DNA of 64,000 nucleotides from Flavobacteriales bacterium (GCA_016703105.1 JADJCS010000007.1:62001-126000), one strand, 5' to 3'. Counted from the stretch's first letter, positions 16,840 through 26,021 are shown. The notes: generated by a model from the letters alone, not told the origin. A program made the numbers and translations.

Positions 16840-17535
16840 TCAGAAATCAATAGGCACGCGCATCTGCACGCGCACCGGGCGCCCTCGGTCCATTCCAGGG
16901 CTCCAGGGTGAACTGCCCCTCAATGCGTCCACCACCCGTTGGTCCAGGAGTTCGCTTTCCCCCTCCAAGACTTTCACTTCGGAGAGGTTACCGTCCTTCT
17001 CTACCGTGACGCTGGTGATCACCTCCCCTTTGACGCGGTTATCTCCCGTGGTCACTTTGGAGCGGACATACTTTACCAGCGCCTTTTCTCCGCCAGGATA
17101 GCGAGGCATGGTCTCCGCGCGGGTATAGAGAATGCTCGCGAGCGCGTCGGGATCGTAGACTTTTTCCGCCAATTCGCGACCCCATTGATCATAGCGTTGC
17201 CACACACCGCTCTTCAACCCTTCGGCGAAATCACCGGTGCTCTCCACCTTCCCATTGGGATGGTAGAACGTGAACCGGCCATGCGGAACACGCAGTTGTG
17301 GATCCGCGTAGTGGCCCTCGGAGAGCAGCTTCTTCTTGACCGAATAGGTGCGACCCAAATAGAACGCACCCTCCACGCCCTCCTGTACCCTGTAGTAGGA
17401 TGCCTTGCCCTTGGTGGTCACCTCGAGCTGTCCGTTGAGGTATACCGGCTCAGGGTTCTGTCCGGCCGCAGTGGGCTCGGTCACCAAAACCGTGAACACG
17501 ATGACGACAAGGGCGGGTATCAAGTGGCGTTTCAC
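16840..17535 (-). CDS. MORN-repeat and TonB-C-terminal-like secreted protein
   Basis: 231 residues from a GTG start. It has an N-terminal signal peptide (hydrophobic 5-22, ending near AAG), then MORN/YwqK-type repeats (HGRFTFYHPNGKVESTGDF, KSGVWQRYDQWG) near 95-130. The C-terminal domain contains RYPGGEKALVKYVRSKV and GEVITSVTVEKDGNLSEVKV, which resembles the TonB C-terminal domain used by many Bacteroidota periplasmic proteins. No N-terminal membrane anchor is seen, so it is probably not a true TonB. It lies 71 bases downstream of yifB. Confidence 0.75.
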   Translation of the reverse strand: MKRHLIPALVVIVFTVLVTEPTAAGQNPEPVYLNGQLEVTTKGKASYYRVQEGVEGAFYLGRTYSVKKKLLSEGHYADPQLRVPHGRFTFYHPNGKVESTGDFAEGLKSGVWQRYDQWGRELAEKVYDPDALASILYTRAETMPRYPGGEKALVKYVRSKVTTGDNRVKGEVITSVTVEKDGNLSEVKVLEGESELLDQRVVDALRGSSPWSPGMDRGRPVRVQMRVPIDF

Positions 17536-17606
17536 AGTGGTGTTCGGTTCCGGGAAGACCGGACCGACACTTGATACGGGGAGCCGAAGGCAGAGTTACA
17601 CGGAAC

Positions 17607-19145
17607 CTAGCCGGCCCATCCCTCGCGGTCCAGGCTTCGGTACTGAATGGCTTCGGCCAGATGCTCCGTGCGGATATCCGGGCTGCCCGCAAGATCAGCA
17701 ATGGTGCGTGCTACCTTGAGGATCCGATCATAGGCCCGAGCGCTGAGGCCCAATCGTTCCATCGCCTTCTCCAGCAATGCCTTGCCTGCTCCATCAATGC
17801 GGCAGATCTCCCGTAATTGTCGACTACCGATTTGTGCATTGCAATGGAGGCCCCTCCCTTCGTAGCGCTTCTCCTGGAGCCGACGCGCTCGAATGACCCG
17901 CTCGCGCATCGTGGCGCTGTGTTCGGTAGGGCGTTCCGCGCTCAGTTCACTGAACGGAACAGGGGTTACCTCGATATGGATGTCGATCCGATCCAGCAGG
18001 GGTCCGCTGATCTTGCTCAAGTACTTCTGCACAACGCCGGGGGCACAAACACATTCCTTGTCCGGGTGATTATAGAAACCGCACGGGCAGGGGTTCATCG
18101 CCGCCACTAGCATGAAGCTCGCCGGATACTCCACGGTGAATTTGGCCCTACTGATCGTGACCATGCGATCCTCGAGAGGTTGTCGCAATACCTCCAACAC
18201 AGTACGCTTGAACTCCGGCAATTCATCCAGGAAGAGTACGCCGTTATGCGCCAGGCTGATCTCGCCGGGCTGCGGATAGGATCCACCACCTACGAGCGCT
18301 ACATCGCTGATGGTATGATGCGGCGAACGATAGGGACGCACGCTGAGCAGGCTATCCTCCTTACGCAGCTTGCCGGCCACGCTGTGGATCTTGGTCGTCT
18401 CGAGCGCCTCTTCCAGATTGAGCGGAGGCAAGATCGTAGGAAGGCGCTTGGCCAGCATGGTCTTGCCTGCGCCGGGCGGACCGATCATGATGATATTGTG
18501 CCCACCCGCGGCAGCGATCTCAAAGGCCCGTTTGATGTTCTCCTGCCCTTTTACGTCCGAAATGTCCACCAAATAAGAGCTGCTGCTGGAAGCGAATTCC
18601 GCCTCGATATCCACCTGCTCGGGGACCACACCGGGTCGGTCGCTCAGGATATCTATCACCTCGCGCAAATGCTGAACGCCATATACCGTGAGCCCGTTCA
18701 CAATAGCGGCCTCCCGGGCGTTCTCCCGCGGCAAGATGATGCCCTTAAAGCCCAAGCGCTTCGCTTCGATGGCGATGGGTAACGCACCCTTGATAGGGCG
18801 CACACCGCCATCCATGGATAGTTCGCCCATGACCAGATGGTCCGCGAAGCGATCGGAAGGGATCTGGCCAGTGCTCCCGAGTATGCCTACGGCCATGGGA
18901 AGATCGTAGGCGCTGCCCTCCTTATGCACATCGGCAGGCGCGAGATTGATCACCGTACGCTTGCCGCGCGGGAAGTAGAGGCCACAGCTACGCACGGCAT
19001 TGTCCATGCGATGATAGCTCTCCTTCACCGCGTTGTCCGGCAGGCCTACCAGATAGAACTTGACCCCCTTTGAGACGTCCACTTCGGCGGTGACGATAGT
19101 GGCGTTGATTCCGAACACCGCGCTACCGAAGACCTTGACCAGCAT
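17607..19145 (-). CDS. yifB: YifB-family Mg-chelatase-like AAA ATPase (ComM-like)
   Basis: AAA+ protein related to ComM, which helps branch migration of DNA in natural transformation in some bacteria. 512 residues from ATG 19145 (MLVKVFGSAVFG); the upstream extension overlaps gmhA. The N-terminal ChlI-like domain reads YLVGLPDNAVKESYHR. Walker A GPPGAGKTMLAKRLP is near 221-235, HNGVLFLDELPEF is the Walker B region, and AAMNPCPCGFY and the C-terminal Mg-chelatase segment follow. It lies five bases after gmhA in the same direction. Confidence 0.92.
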   Translation of the reverse strand: MLVKVFGSAVFGINATIVTAEVDVSKGVKFYLVGLPDNAVKESYHRMDNAVRSCGLYFPRGKRTVINLAPADVHKEGSAYDLPMAVGILGSTGQIPSDRFADHLVMGELSMDGGVRPIKGALPIAIEAKRLGFKGIILPRENAREAAIVNGLTVYGVQHLREVIDILSDRPGVVPEQVDIEAEFASSSSSYLVDISDVKGQENIKRAFEIAAAGGHNIIMIGPPGAGKTMLAKRLPTILPPLNLEEALETTKIHSVAGKLRKEDSLLSVRPYRSPHHTISDVALVGGGSYPQPGEISLAHNGVLFLDELPEFKRTVLEVLRQPLEDRMVTISRAKFTVEYPASFMLVAAMNPCPCGFYNHPDKECVCAPGVVQKYLSKISGPLLDRIDIHIEVTPVPFSELSAERPTEHSATMRERVIRARRLQEKRYEGRGLHCNAQIGSRQLREICRIDGAGKALLEKAMERLGLSARAYDRILKVARTIADLAGSPDIRTEHLAEAIQYRSLDREGWAG

Positions 19146-19150
19146 GGTGC

Positions 19151-19726
19151 CTAGGCTAACTCCTGTTCGATATGGTCGATCAAGGCATGGATCACCTTGA
19201 TATGCACCTCTTGGACCCGATCGGCAAAGCCATAGTGCGGCACGCGCACTTCGACAGTACAAAGCGGGCTGAGCGCACCGCCATCCTTGCCTGTAAGGCC
19301 GATCACATGCATCTGCCTGGCCCGCGCCATCTCCGCGGCACGCAGCACGTTCGGACTGTTGCCGCTGGTACTGATGGCAAGAAGTACATCACCTTCCCGG
19401 CCATGGGCCTCCACGAAACGGGAGAACACCTGGTCAAATCCATGATCGTTCCCCACACATGTGATGTGACCGGGATCGCTGATGGAGATCGCCGCAATGG
19501 GTGGGCGATCGTTCCGGAAGCGCCCCGTTAGCTCCTCCGCGAAATGCATGGCATCGCACATACTTCCACCGTTCCCGCAGCTGATCACCTTGGCCCCTTG
19601 CTTCAAGCAATAGCTGATGAAGGCCGCCGCGCGCTCGACGTTGGCGATGTTCTCCTGGTCCGTGAGGAACCGTTGAAGCACGTCGGCGGCTTCGGTGAAA
19701 TGCGATCGGATGCGGTCGTTGCTCAT
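19151..19726 (-). CDS. gmhA: Phosphoheptose isomerase
   Basis: SIS-domain isomerase converting sedoheptulose-7-phosphate to D-glycero-D-manno-heptose-7-phosphate for LPS inner core. 191 residues, the standard GmhA length. The sugar-phosphate site SCGNGGSMCDAMHFAEEL is at about 49-66, STSGNSPN lies near the middle, and the C-terminal segment VQEVHIKVIHALID carries a His that fits the metal ligand. A CATCTTTG box 6-13 bases upstream of the start is one base from a promoter element. Probably in one operon with yifB. Confidence 0.93.
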   Translation of the reverse strand: MSNDRIRSHFTEAADVLQRFLTDQENIANVERAAAFISYCLKQGAKVISCGNGGSMCDAMHFAEELTGRFRNDRPPIAAISISDPGHITCVGNDHGFDQVFSRFVEAHGREGDVLLAISTSGNSPNVLRAAEMARARQMHVIGLTGKDGGALSPLCTVEVRVPHYGFADRVQEVHIKVIHALIDHIEQELA

Positions 19727-19832
19727 CCCTCCAAAGATGCATCACAACGCCTGATCGTGCCGACACATCGTGCGAGGTCCCGTATCTTTCTCGCAAAGGC
19801 CAGACGTGCCAGGAGCGTCGGGCAGGTCCTCT

Positions 19833-20783
19833 TTAGCGGCTGGCGCGTTGTTCGAGCACCTGCATACCCTGCAATCCCCTCAACAAGAACGATCGGTACT
19901 CTCCCACATCGGGAGTGTATGCCACAGGGTCGGTTAGCAGCTGGCCATCGGGACTGAGCAACGCATAGAACGGTTGCGAACTGATCACGAACGTCTCCGC
20001 CTGCACTGTGCTCCACTTATTGCCTTTCGTAATGATCTGCTTCTTCTTGCCCGAACTGGTGGTGTAGACATGTTGCTGCTCCTTGGGCAACTCTTCCTTG
20101 TCATCCACATACAAAGAGGCCAGCACGTATTTATCCTGGATCAGGTCGTACACACCGACCTCGGGCCATACGTGCTCCTCCATCTTCCGGCAGTTCACAC
20201 AAGCATACCCGGTGAAATCCAAGAGCAGCGGTTTGTTCTCCGCCTTGGCCCGAACCATCGCCGCGTCCAGGTCGTGGAAGCAGTCCAGGTTCTGCGGGCA
20301 ATGCTTCGGAAAGATCCAACTATACCCCACGGGTGGAGCCAGGCCGCTCATCAGCTTGAGCGTATGGAACGTTCTCGTGTCGTCATTGTATCGGAAGCCC
20401 ATGACCAGATACCCGGTGGTCAACGCGAACAGCGCTGTGAACGCCCAACGCAAGCCGGACAGTTTGTTCACCGGACTGTCATGTGGGAAACGGATCCGGC
20501 CAAGCAGATATAGAACGATACCCAATGCACAAACTACCCACACCGCCATGAACAACTCGTACGGGACAATGCCCCAATGCTTCACCAGATCCGCATTGCT
20601 CAGGAACTTGAACGCCAACGCCACCTCCGCGAAACCAAGCACGACCTTCACACTATTGAGCCAACTGCCACTGCGGGGCAGGCTGTTGAGCCATTGAGGG
20701 AACAGTGCAAAAAGTGCGAAGGGTAGTGCGAGGGCCATTCCGAACCCGCTCATACCAGCGGTAAGCTGCCAGGCCCCCCCCAT
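19833..20783 (-). CDS. dsbD: DsbD C-terminal part: membrane and thioredoxin domains, after frameshift
   Basis: 316-residue open frame that continues the protein begun at 22329. It opens with the second half of the DsbD membrane domain (GFGMALALPFALFALFPQW and further helices) and ends in a thioredoxin-like domain with active site YACVNCRKMEEHVW. Its own start codon lies inside a transmembrane module, so it is not an independent gene. With the upstream frame it makes an 831-residue thiol:disulfide transporter. The break is in a C8 (minus-strand G8) run at 20774-20781; seven would restore the frame. Confidence 0.85.
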   Translation of the reverse strand: MGGAWQLTAGMSGFGMALALPFALFALFPQWLNSLPRSGSWLNSVKVVLGFAEVALAFKFLSNADLVKHWGIVPYELFMAVWVVCALGIVLYLLGRIRFPHDSPVNKLSGLRWAFTALFALTTGYLVMGFRYNDDTRTFHTLKLMSGLAPPVGYSWIFPKHCPQNLDCFHDLDAAMVRAKAENKPLLLDFTGYACVNCRKMEEHVWPEVGVYDLIQDKYVLASLYVDDKEELPKEQQHVYTTSSGKKKQIITKGNKWSTVQAETFVISSQPFYALLSPDGQLLTDPVAYTPDVGEYRSFLLRGLQGMQVLEQRASR

Positions 20784-22329
20784 CGGCCGTGAGCGCGCCG
20801 GCCAACAGCGAACCCAAGATCGGGCCGGTGCAACTGAAGGAGACCAACGCCAGTGTCAACGCCATGAAGAAGATACCGATCAGCCCACCGAACTTGGACG
20901 CGTTCTGGTCCATCTTGTTCACCCAACTGCTGGGCAGGGTTATCTCGAAATAACCGAAGAACGAGACCGCGAACACCAGGAAGATGACGAAGAAGAAGAG
21001 GTTCAGCCAGGGGTTGGTGCTGATCTCGTTGAAGATCTCCGGGTTCACCGAACCCAACAAATGGAACGGCAGGCTGAAGAGCAGGTAGATAAGCAGTATG
21101 AACCCGCCGTACGTGAGCGCGTTCTTCAAACCCTTCGCCTTGTCCTCACTGCCCTTGGTGAAGAAGCTCACGGTAAGTGGGATCATGGGGAACACGCATG
21201 GCGTCAGCAGCGCGAGCAGACCACCGATGAAACCCAGGAAGAAAATGCGCCATAGCGAAGTGGTGCCACGCAATTCGGAAACTCCGCCAGCGCCCGCCTT
21301 CACCACGGGCATCGCGAGATCGACGTTGGGGAGTTTGTAGTTTATCCCAGTCGTATCCGCCAAACCTTCAGTGACGAGCGAACCGCCGATCATGGCTACC
21401 CCGGTCGCCGGCACAATGGAGAAACGCAAAGGGTCAGGGAATATGCATGCCTCGTCATTACAACTCATGTAGTTGATCGATCCACTGACCGCCAACATCG
21501 GGTCCTTGACACTTACGGTCCGTTCGAACGTGACCACATGTTTGTACTTCCTAACGATCACCCCGAACATCTCGTCCATGCCTTCCACCATTTCAGCGCC
21601 GATCTCGGAACCAGTGCCCTGTGGGGTGAAGTGGGCCAGAGTATCGAAACCTATACTGGTCGGGATAGGCCCCTCCGCACCGAACACTTTCTGCGAATAG
21701 ATATACCAGCCGTCCTGAACAGTGGCGGAAAAGGCGAATGACCAGCTACCCGCGCCGAGATCTTTGGCGACCATCGTCCAAGCCACCGGACCAGCGTCCA
21801 TGGCCACATCGGCAGCGTCCATGGGGAACGGGAGACTGTTGAGTTCCGATCGGTCCTGCGATGGTGTGATCCTGAAATAAACCAACTCCGGTGGCAGGCA
21901 GCTTTGGTCGTTGCAGGTCATGTACTCAATCCGGCCTGTGATGGGCTTCGTAGTATTCGAGAGCCGCACCCGCTGCGTGAAGAGCACATGGCCCTTGAAT
22001 TTCTTCACCTCAAGATCGAACAGGGGATCGTGACCCTGTACCACTTTGGCGCCATCCTCAGCGGGAATTCCGATCAAGGCGACGTGCGGCAGTGTGTCGA
22101 AGTCGATGGTGGTGGGCAGTGGGCCCAGATCCCCGACGTTCTGTTGGGAATAGACATACCAACCGTCCTGAATGTCACCCCGGAACAAAAGGTCCCATTC
22201 ACCCTTCTCCACTTCCACCATGGAGACGGTCCATTTCACTGGTTCCAGTTGCGCGGCAGCCCCTGACTGCTGCGCCACGGCCGATAACTGGAACAGCAGA
22301 AGTGACAGGGAACTCAGGATACTGCGCAT
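20653..22329 (-). CDS. dsbD: DsbD N-terminal part: two DsbD-alpha domains and half the membrane domain
   Basis: Protein-disulfide reductase that carries electrons from cytosolic thioredoxin to the periplasm. Signal peptide MRSILSSLSLLLFQLSAVAQ. Two tandem DsbD-alpha-like modules follow, each with a GWYVYSQ/GWYIYSQ motif and a cysteine pair (MTCNDQSC, MSCNDEAC). The membrane part carries LLTPCVFPMIPL and SFSCTGPILGSLLAGAL, the two transporter cysteines. After ALTADGG the true frame is lost in a G8 run, and the last ~45 residues shown by this frame are artefactual. It lies four bases after the stand-alone alpha-domain gene. Confidence 0.87.
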   Translation of the reverse strand: MRSILSSLSLLLFQLSAVAQQSGAAAQLEPVKWTVSMVEVEKGEWDLLFRGDIQDGWYVYSQQNVGDLGPLPTTIDFDTLPHVALIGIPAEDGAKVVQGHDPLFDLEVKKFKGHVLFTQRVRLSNTTKPITGRIEYMTCNDQSCLPPELVYFRITPSQDRSELNSLPFPMDAADVAMDAGPVAWTMVAKDLGAGSWSFAFSATVQDGWYIYSQKVFGAEGPIPTSIGFDTLAHFTPQGTGSEIGAEMVEGMDEMFGVIVRKYKHVVTFERTVSVKDPMLAVSGSINYMSCNDEACIFPDPLRFSIVPATGVAMIGGSLVTEGLADTTGINYKLPNVDLAMPVVKAGAGGVSELRGTTSLWRIFFLGFIGGLLALLTPCVFPMIPLTVSFFTKGSEDKAKGLKNALTYGGFILLIYLLFSLPFHLLGSVNPEIFNEISTNPWLNLFFFVIFLVFAVSFFGYFEITLPSSWVNKMDQNASKFGGLIGIFFMALTLALVSFSCTGPILGSLLAGALTADGGGLAAYRWYERVRNGPRTTLRTFCTVPSMAQQPAPQWQLAQ

Positions 22330-22333
22330 GCGC

Positions 22334-22795
22334 TCACTTAGATGATGCGGGAATATTCAACGTGAACGGCATCGCCACAGGCGGAAGGCAGGTCTTGTCA
22401 TTGCACATCATGTATTCCACCTCGCCCTGCAGATCGAAAGCACTTGCCGTTCGTCGCACTACGGTGACACTGAACCTCGGGGTCCCGGAATGGTGTCTGA
22501 CCAGCATGCCGAAGTTGGGATCCATTTCTTCCACCGGCCGGGGTTCATGCACGCCCCCACGGATGTCATGATCCGCTCCAGGCGTAATCCGCACTACCGT
22601 GGGCAAGGGGCCATCCTCGCGCGGCAGCACCGTGGCATAGATGTGCCAACCGGGATCGATCGAAGCTTCCATTCTCACCTCCACCAAGTCACCTTCCAAA
22701 GCGGATGCGGAGAACGACCAGGCGATAGGCGGCGCGGCCGGAGAATCCACTGGCGACGGTAGGCTGGTCAGCAATATTGTCAAGAGGGTGGTCAT
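22334..22795 (-). CDS. Stand-alone DsbD-alpha domain protein
   Basis: 153-residue secreted or periplasmic protein with a short signal peptide (MTTLLTILLTSLPSP) and a single DsbD N-terminal immunoglobulin-like module: GWHIYATVLPREDGPLPT, then YMMCNDKTCLPP with the cysteine pair near the C-terminus. It is a third copy of the module found twice in the adjacent dsbD. It lies four bases upstream of dsbD and is the first gene of that operon, so it probably acts as an extra thiol acceptor for the same transporter. Confidence 0.85.
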   Translation of the reverse strand: MTTLLTILLTSLPSPVDSPAAPPIAWSFSASALEGDLVEVRMEASIDPGWHIYATVLPREDGPLPTVVRITPGADHDIRGGVHEPRPVEEMDPNFGMLVRHHSGTPRFSVTVVRRTASAFDLQGEVEYMMCNDKTCLPPVAMPFTLNIPASSK

Positions 22796-22811
22796 GGGGA
22801 GGTTCGAAGTG

Positions 22812-22844
22812 CAAAAATATCCGCGCCGAGGGGCCCCTCATCAA
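22812..22844 (-). promoter_or_regulatory. Promoter of the DsbD-alpha/dsbD operon
   Basis: On the minus strand a TTG (22842-22844) is followed after 22 bases by TATTTTTG (22812-22819), a full match to the Bacteroidota TTG-N17-23-TAnnTTTG pattern, 16 bases before the start codon. Confidence 0.6.
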
Positions 22845-22883
22845 GGCAACTTGCCCAATGCTTGCGATCCCAGAGCGAGCGAG

Positions 22884-23177
22884 CTAAAGCGGCATCTCAA
22901 AGTCGATCACGCGCACCAGAGGAATGGCATGGCCGTATTTCAGTACGATCGCCTTGTCATCCACGGACCAGATGGTGGTTTCCACTGCCTTAAGGCCTTC
23001 GGTGTCTCGAAATAGGATGCGGCACTTCCCATGCTCCCCATTGCCGAGATGTAACGCACGGTCCACTTTGCGGAGCAACTGCGCGCGGTGATCCGGGGAA
23101 AGCCGCACTGGTTCGGAGGGGAAAACCAACGACCCAACATACTCTTTATTGACGACAACGGCAGCGGTCGGCTTCAT
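22884..23177 (-). CDS. Small conserved-looking hypothetical protein
   Basis: 97 residues from ATG 23177 (MKPTAAVVVNKEYVGSL); the longer frame upstream runs into the tilS end and is not used. No signal peptide or membrane segment. It alternates charged and hydrophobic residues like a small beta-rich protein, with GKCRILFRDTEGLKAVETTI in the middle and ending VIDFEMPL. It follows tilS by eleven bases, so it may be the last gene of pabB-tilS. I recall similar flavobacterial proteins of unknown function but cannot name the family. Confidence 0.7.
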   Translation of the reverse strand: MKPTAAVVVNKEYVGSLVFPSEPVRLSPDHRAQLLRKVDRALHLGNGEHGKCRILFRDTEGLKAVETTIWSVDDKAIVLKYGHAIPLVRVIDFEMPL

Positions 23178-23188
23178 CGGGATCGTTC

Positions 23189-24532
23189 CTAGGATGCGGA
23201 AGATAGCACATCCGGAGATGCTGAACCGAGCACCTCGCCGCTGACCACAGGGACCGCCCCTCGAGGTGCCACGAACCCGTTCGCTCCACGATGTCCTACC
23301 ACCCATGCGATAGTCCCATTCGAGCAAAGCACATAGGTCCGTTCCTTCAAATGGCGAGGCACCTTGGCATCGATCAAAAGGTCGCTGACCGATCGCGTGC
23401 CTGACATCCCATGAGGGCGAAAGCGATCACCATGTTGCCAAGGCCGCAAAAGCAATGGGAAATCGAGCCGTTCGGACAAGAGTCGCACACTTCCGGGGCC
23501 CAGGTCAAGACCATCCGTCCCAGAGGAACGACGAGTGAGGCGCACCGGTGCCTCCGCCGGAAGAGCCAGGTCCCAACCTACCTGGTAGCTTGGCAGGACC
23601 CCCGATCGGGCGGTCATGACCAGGATAGCGTCACGGTCCACCAGCAAACGGTAGTCGGCAGAATGAAATTCGGCGCCAGTATGACGTTCCAAGGTTGCCC
23701 GTAACAGACCCTCCAGCTGTTCCGGATGGAACCCGAGATGCCGGAGACGATGATGCAATAGCAGTCGTGGTGCTCGCGAGGAGGCCAACGCACTGAACGG
23801 GATCCGATCCTCCGGTAAAGCGTCCAAAAGAGGCGCCGATCGCGCGGTCCATTCCTGGACCAAGTCGCTGAACAGGTCCAACGAACGGGCCATCGTGCGG
23901 CTTGCGCCCGGGCGGATCCGCTCCATCAAGGGTAGCAGCTCATGCCGCACGCGGTTCCGGAGAAAGGCCAGGTCCGTATTGCTGCTATCCTCACGGAAAG
24001 GGATACGATGGGTCGAAGCGTACGCGAGTATCTCATCCCGCCCCACGCTCAGCAATGGGCGCACCACGTTCCCCGATCTGCGCGGTATACCCGCCCAACC
24101 GGCGATACCAGTGCCCCGAAGAAGGTGCATGAGCAGGGTCTCCACCGCATCATTCCTGTGGTGTGCCATGGCAATGGCACGGAGCCCGGCCAAGGCAGCG
24201 GTCTCGTTCAACCATGCGTAGCGCAGATCCCTGGCCACCATCTCCAAGGATCGACCTGACCCGACACGAGCCTCCAACACCGGCAACGAGCCGCTTACGA
24301 ACGGAATGTTCCACTGGTCGCAGTACCGACGCACATGATCGTGGTCCGCAAGACTTTCCGCGCCACGCAATCCATGGTCCGCGTGAGCGGCGGTCACAGG
24401 ATATCCTTCCGCCCGAAGAACGTGCAACAGAACCATGCTATCCATCCCTCCACTGACCGCCACCAGCACGGGTTGTTCCGGTTCCAACAAACCATGTACA
24501 CGGACGGCGCGACGCAGCTCAGGCACCAGCAT
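23189..24532 (-). CDS. tilS: tRNA(Ile)-lysidine synthase
   Basis: Modifies the CAU anticodon of tRNA-Ile to lysidine so that it reads AUA. 447 residues from ATG 24532. The PP-loop VAVSGGMDSMVLLHVL is near 26-41, followed by AAHADHGLRGAES and the AMAHHRNDAVETLLMHLLRG segment typical of TilS. The C-terminal part contains PLLLRPWQHGDRFRPHGM, the tRNA-binding TilS C-domain. The start overlaps the end of the pabB-like gene by 14 bases. Confidence 0.93.
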   Translation of the reverse strand: MLVPELRRAVRVHGLLEPEQPVLVAVSGGMDSMVLLHVLRAEGYPVTAAHADHGLRGAESLADHDHVRRYCDQWNIPFVSGSLPVLEARVGSGRSLEMVARDLRYAWLNETAALAGLRAIAMAHHRNDAVETLLMHLLRGTGIAGWAGIPRRSGNVVRPLLSVGRDEILAYASTHRIPFREDSSNTDLAFLRNRVRHELLPLMERIRPGASRTMARSLDLFSDLVQEWTARSAPLLDALPEDRIPFSALASSRAPRLLLHHRLRHLGFHPEQLEGLLRATLERHTGAEFHSADYRLLVDRDAILVMTARSGVLPSYQVGWDLALPAEAPVRLTRRSSGTDGLDLGPGSVRLLSERLDFPLLLRPWQHGDRFRPHGMSGTRSVSDLLIDAKVPRHLKERTYVLCSNGTIAWVVGHRGANGFVAPRGAVPVVSGEVLGSASPDVLSSAS

Positions 24533-25790
24533 GACCAATGGCTTGGAGCACCGAGCGGGCTTTGAGCGCGCATTCCTCCCATTCTGATTCCGGATCGCAG
24601 GCGGCCGTAAGAGCGCTACCGCTCAGCAAACGGGTAAAACCCGAACCCGCATCGTGCTCAATGGTGCGGATCACCACGTTCAAGTCACCTGTGCCCTCCG
24701 GCCCGAACCAACCGAGGCTTCCACTGAAGAGACCCCGGTTCTGATCCTCATGCTCATCGATCAGTGCCATGGCACGCACCTTTGGAGCACCTGTCATACT
24801 GGCCATTGGGAAGGCCGCTTGAACGGCTTCCACTGGTCGGCACCCAGGGCGAAGTGTGGCACTTACGGTCGATACCATTTGATGGACCTGACGATGGCTT
24901 TTGACGGCACAAAGCTCCTCCAGCCGAACGCTTTCTCGATCCCCCACGCGGCTCAAGTCGTTCCGCACGACATCGGTGGCCATGATATTCTCGGAACGTT
25001 CCTTGGGGTCCGAGGCCAACTGCTCGGCCTCCGCCTTGTCCATGGCAGGATCGACATGTCTGGGTCGTGTTCCTTTCATTGGTTGGGACCACACCCGGCC
25101 GTGCCCGAAGCGCAGGAACCTTTCCGGGCTGGCCGCCAATGCGAACTGTTCATCCCACCGGTAGAAGGAAGCAAAGGGTGCGTCGACGTTCTTCAATAAC
25201 ATGGCCGCTGCCGTAAAGGGGTCCCACCCAGGTAGTTGAGCGACCCGTTGGACGCAGTAGTTGACCTCATAGATATCCCCGCGCCGCAAGTGTTCCATCA
25301 AGGCATTGGCATGTCGCAAATACGCTTCGCGTTCGGTGGTGCATCGCCAAGGGGTGCTGCTGGTGATGTTGGACAGGTCCGGCTCCATGTCCCCGATCAA
25401 GGCCTGGACCACCTCGGCGGCTAGTTCATCGGCGCCCGCAGCGCAGTTCACGGTCCATTGGTCATGTTCCTTCGCGGCGTGCACCAAAGGCGCGAACCAA
25501 CGAACGATAGGGCGATGAAAGACATCCTGATGGCGACTTACCAGAGGTTCCAGTCCATCCTTGAGCCCATAGGCGACATGCCCCATGGAATGGCCAGGCT
25601 CTTGCTCTAAAAAGTCCCTCCACCGGGCTATCGCTGCCTTTGGACGATACTCCTCCATAACGGCTTCAACCCCGATCCCGAGCACCTCCCGGCCTTGGTC
25701 GGCCATGCGGAAGTGGAGGAACTTGGGGAAGGCCCGCAGGGAACGTGGATCGAACGGCCGGGAAGCGGTGAACTTTTTGAACGGAACCAT
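24519..25790 (-). CDS. pabB: Chorismate-binding enzyme, aminodeoxychorismate synthase component I type
   Basis: Member of the anthranilate synthase / aminodeoxychorismate synthase component I family, using chorismate and ammonia from a glutaminase partner. 423 residues. The chorismate-binding domain covers most of the protein, with GDIYEVNYCVQRV, ASPERFLRF, MKGTRPR, AEQLASDPKERSENIM, VRNDLSRVG and the final SGSALTAACDPESEWEE. The lysine-bearing MKGTRPR and the absence of the tryptophan-pathway N-domain favour PabB over TrpE. It leads the operon with tilS. Confidence 0.85.
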   Translation of the reverse strand: MVPFKKFTASRPFDPRSLRAFPKFLHFRMADQGREVLGIGVEAVMEEYRPKAAIARWRDFLEQEPGHSMGHVAYGLKDGLEPLVSRHQDVFHRPIVRWFAPLVHAAKEHDQWTVNCAAGADELAAEVVQALIGDMEPDLSNITSSTPWRCTTEREAYLRHANALMEHLRRGDIYEVNYCVQRVAQLPGWDPFTAAAMLLKNVDAPFASFYRWDEQFALAASPERFLRFGHGRVWSQPMKGTRPRHVDPAMDKAEAEQLASDPKERSENIMATDVVRNDLSRVGDRESVRLEELCAVKSHRQVHQMVSTVSATLRPGCRPVEAVQAAFPMASMTGAPKVRAMALIDEHEDQNRGLFSGSLGWFGPEGTGDLNVVIRTIEHDAGSGFTRLLSGSALTAACDPESEWEECALKARSVLQAIGHAGA

Positions 25791-25982
25791 ACCTGGATGA
25801 CGAAGTTATCCGCAGGCAAGCAACCCTTATGAAATGATCGCGTCAACCCTCTGACGCTCAAAGGACCAGAATGCATTCCCAGATCCACCCAAATATTTCT
25901 GGAACGCAAGCTGGACGGGCTCTCCAAAGCATCCACTGCCTTCAGGAACCCCATTCTCGCGAAACCTTTTCAACCCACCGGG

Positions 25983-26013
25983 TTGTTATCCAGGCCTGAA
26001 CCCTTTAGTTTTG
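25983..26013 (+). promoter_or_regulatory. Promoter of the T9SS cargo gene
   Basis: TTG at 25983-25985, then 20 bases, then TAGTTTTG at 26006-26013. This is a full match to the Bacteroidota TTG-N17-23-TAnnTTTG pattern, 8 bases before ATG 26022. It also rules out the start at 25983. Confidence 0.65.
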
Positions 26014-26021
26014 AGGTTGCC

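Noticed and set aside
19787..19794. TATCTTTC box on the plus strand
   Set aside because: One base off consensus and no plus-strand gene follows; it lies between minus-strand gmhA and dsbD.
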